Positions 62,910 to 64,000 of a DNA stretch of 64,000 bases are shown here, piece after piece. Under the pieces are notes generated by a model. The model saw only the letters and a list, made by a program, of their open reading frames with translations. It had not been told where the DNA came from and did no database searches. The translations under genes were made by a program, and so were the position numbers. The DNA is from Candidatus Kaistia colombiensis (GTDB lineage: Bacteria; Pseudomonadota; Alphaproteobacteria; Rhizobiales; Kaistiaceae). The stretch is taken from NCBI GenBank assembly GCA_029203105.1, contig CP119318.1, positions 201,001 through 265,000 of the forward strand, written 5' to 3'. The number at the start of each line of letters is the position of its first letter. The first letter of the stretch is position 1.

Positions 62910-63995
62910 ATGACGGCTGGCTTGAATACGGCAGGCTTGGAGTTCGAACAGACCTGGCCGATGCCGAGCCAACCGCGGCCGATCACGCTGATCGGCGCCG
63001 GCGATATCGTCACCTCCGCCCATTTGCCCGCCTATCGCAAGATCGGCCTGCCGGTCGCCGGCATCTTCGATCTCGACCAGGCCAAGGCGCGGGCCGTCGC
63101 CGAGCAGTTCGACATTCCGGTCGTCTACGAGAGCATGGCCGCGGCGATCGCGGCCCGCAGCGAGGACACCGTCTTCGACCTCGCTCTGCCGCCCGTGGCG
63201 ATCCTCGGCGCCGTCGAGCAACTGCCCCTCCGCAGCGTCGCTCTGATCCAGAAGCCGCTCGGCGCCAATCTCGCCGCCGCCCGACGCATCGTCCAGGCGA
63301 TCGACGCGCGAAAAATCACCGCCGCCACCAATTTCCAGCTGCGCTACACGCCCTCGATGCTGGCGATCCGCGATGCCGTCCGGCGCGGCCTCCTCGGCGA
63401 CATCGTCGAACTGGAAGTGCGGCTCGCCGTCTACATGCCGTGGGAGATGTGGTCGTTCATCCCGCATCTCGACGCCGTCGAGATCCCGCTGCATTCGATC
63501 CATTACCTCGACTGGATCCGCTCGATCCTCGGCGAGCCGGAAAGCGTCTACGCCAAGACCGTGCCGCATCCGCGCTATCCCGATTTGAAGGATGCGCGCT
63601 CCAGCATCATCCTCGATTTCGGCCCGCGCGCCCGCTGCAACCTGTCGCTCAACCACACCTATAATTACGGCCCCAAGCATATCGACGCGACGATCCGGGT
63701 CGAGGGCACCAAGGGCTGCGCCCATCTCGATCTCGGCTATCTGCACGATTACCTGAAGCCGGTGCCGGAAAAGCTCGAGATAACAGTCGAGGGCCAGGAC
63801 TGGACGGAGATCCCGCTGGTCGGCGAGCGCGTGCCGGACGCGTTTGGCGCGGTGATGTCGAACCTGCAACGCTATGCGGCCGGTGAGGACAGCGTGCTGG
63901 ATACCGACGTGCACGACTCGATCCGCACCATGGCGCTGGTCGATGCCTGCCTGGCATCGAGCCGCCTCGGCGGCATTGTTCCGCAGCCGGTATAA
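62910..63995 (+). CDS. Gfo/Idh/MocA-family oxidoreductase
   Basis: A 361-residue NAD(P)-dependent oxidoreductase. Rossmann loop IGAGDIVTSAH near residues 29-39. The family EKP motif is replaced by QKPLG (IQKPLGANLAAA), with the catalytic Lys retained. The substrate domain has TNFQLRYTPSM and HSIHYLDWIRSILGEP, with the His/Asp pair typical for inositol/sugar dehydrogenases. GGAGGG lies before the ATG. The protein ends 5 bp before the window end, so it is complete. The substrate is unknown; its divergent neighbour suggests a released sugar or glycoside. Confidence 0.88.
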   Translation: MTAGLNTAGLEFEQTWPMPSQPRPITLIGAGDIVTSAHLPAYRKIGLPVAGIFDLDQAKARAVAEQFDIPVVYESMAAAIAARSEDTVFDLALPPVAILGAVEQLPLRSVALIQKPLGANLAAARRIVQAIDARKITAATNFQLRYTPSMLAIRDAVRRGLLGDIVELEVRLAVYMPWEMWSFIPHLDAVEIPLHSIHYLDWIRSILGEPESVYAKTVPHPRYPDLKDARSSIILDFGPRARCNLSLNHTYNYGPKHIDATIRVEGTKGCAHLDLGYLHDYLKPVPEKLEITVEGQDWTEIPLVGERVPDAFGAVMSNLQRYAAGEDSVLDTDVHDSIRTMALVDACLASSRLGGIVPQPV

Positions 63996-64000
63996 GGCGT

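Overview
The window is GC-rich, densely packed DNA from an alphaproteobacterium. The Hyphomicrobiales (Rhizobiales) are the best guess. Support comes from the alphaproteobacterial type of IspG, a His-rich Zur, DUF992 and DUF3830 proteins, an AgpT/MelA/AgpABCD alpha-galactoside locus like that of Sinorhizobium, and four ABC importers for sugars. No rRNA, tRNA, CRISPR array, insertion sequence or phage gene was recognised. The content reads as chromosomal, carbohydrate-oriented metabolism.

Layout. 0-8.5 kb: a partial secreted protein, a galactose-dehydrogenase-like oxidoreductase, an overlapping operon (3-hydroxybutyrate dehydrogenase, patatin lipase, GNAT), zur, ispG, a small DUF559 nuclease-fold gene bracketed by inverted repeats, a YbaY/META protein and ispA. 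8.6-20.8 kb: acyltransferase, ahpD, ahpC, oxyR-like, mtgA, hpxZ-like, FAH-family dehydratase, MsbA-like exporter, guaD and GH1 beta-glucosidase. Seven of these ten reading frames are interrupted by single-base-type shifts, while the other ~53 kb shows none. This looks more like a poorly resolved stretch of sequence than true decay. 21-33.1 kb: two sugar ABC import operons, one with an ROK regulator and an SDR, separated by an mhqO/mhqD-like quinone-detoxification pair. 33.5-37 kb: DUF3830, DUF992, a diguanylate cyclase with two tandem sensor modules, and a membrane protein.

37-43.5 kb: an araFGH-type importer with a galactonate-dehydratase-family enzyme and an SDR, divergent from a GntR/FCD regulator across a palindromic operator candidate. 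This suggests uptake and oxidative catabolism of L-arabinose, D-galactose or a related sugar. 43.6-48.2 kb: ribonucleotide reductase. NrdB has Phe at the radical-Tyr position and Glu as first metal ligand, which marks class Ic (Mn/Fe). NrdA carries N-terminal ATP-cones. A clear cobalamin riboswitch precedes nrdA, so this reductase is probably shut down when B12 is available. 48.2-58.5 kb: AraC regulator (AgpT-like) divergent from melA-agpABCD and a second GH4 alpha-galactosidase, a complete alpha-galactoside uptake and cleavage unit. 58.5-64 kb: a flavin-dependent halogenase-family gene translationally coupled to a LysE/RhtB exporter, then an unclassified glycosidase-like protein divergent from a Gfo/Idh/MocA oxidoreductase.

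Two layers of non-coding structure stand out. First, a family of palindromic intergenic repeats (types A, B, C) sits at many gene ends. It supplies the ribosome-binding site of ispG, interrupts nrdA-nrdB, and forms terminal-inverted-repeat-like flanks around the DUF559 gene. Second, every one of the four sugar/galactoside importer operons has a stem-loop directly after its binding-protein gene, consistent with keeping binding-protein mRNA in excess.
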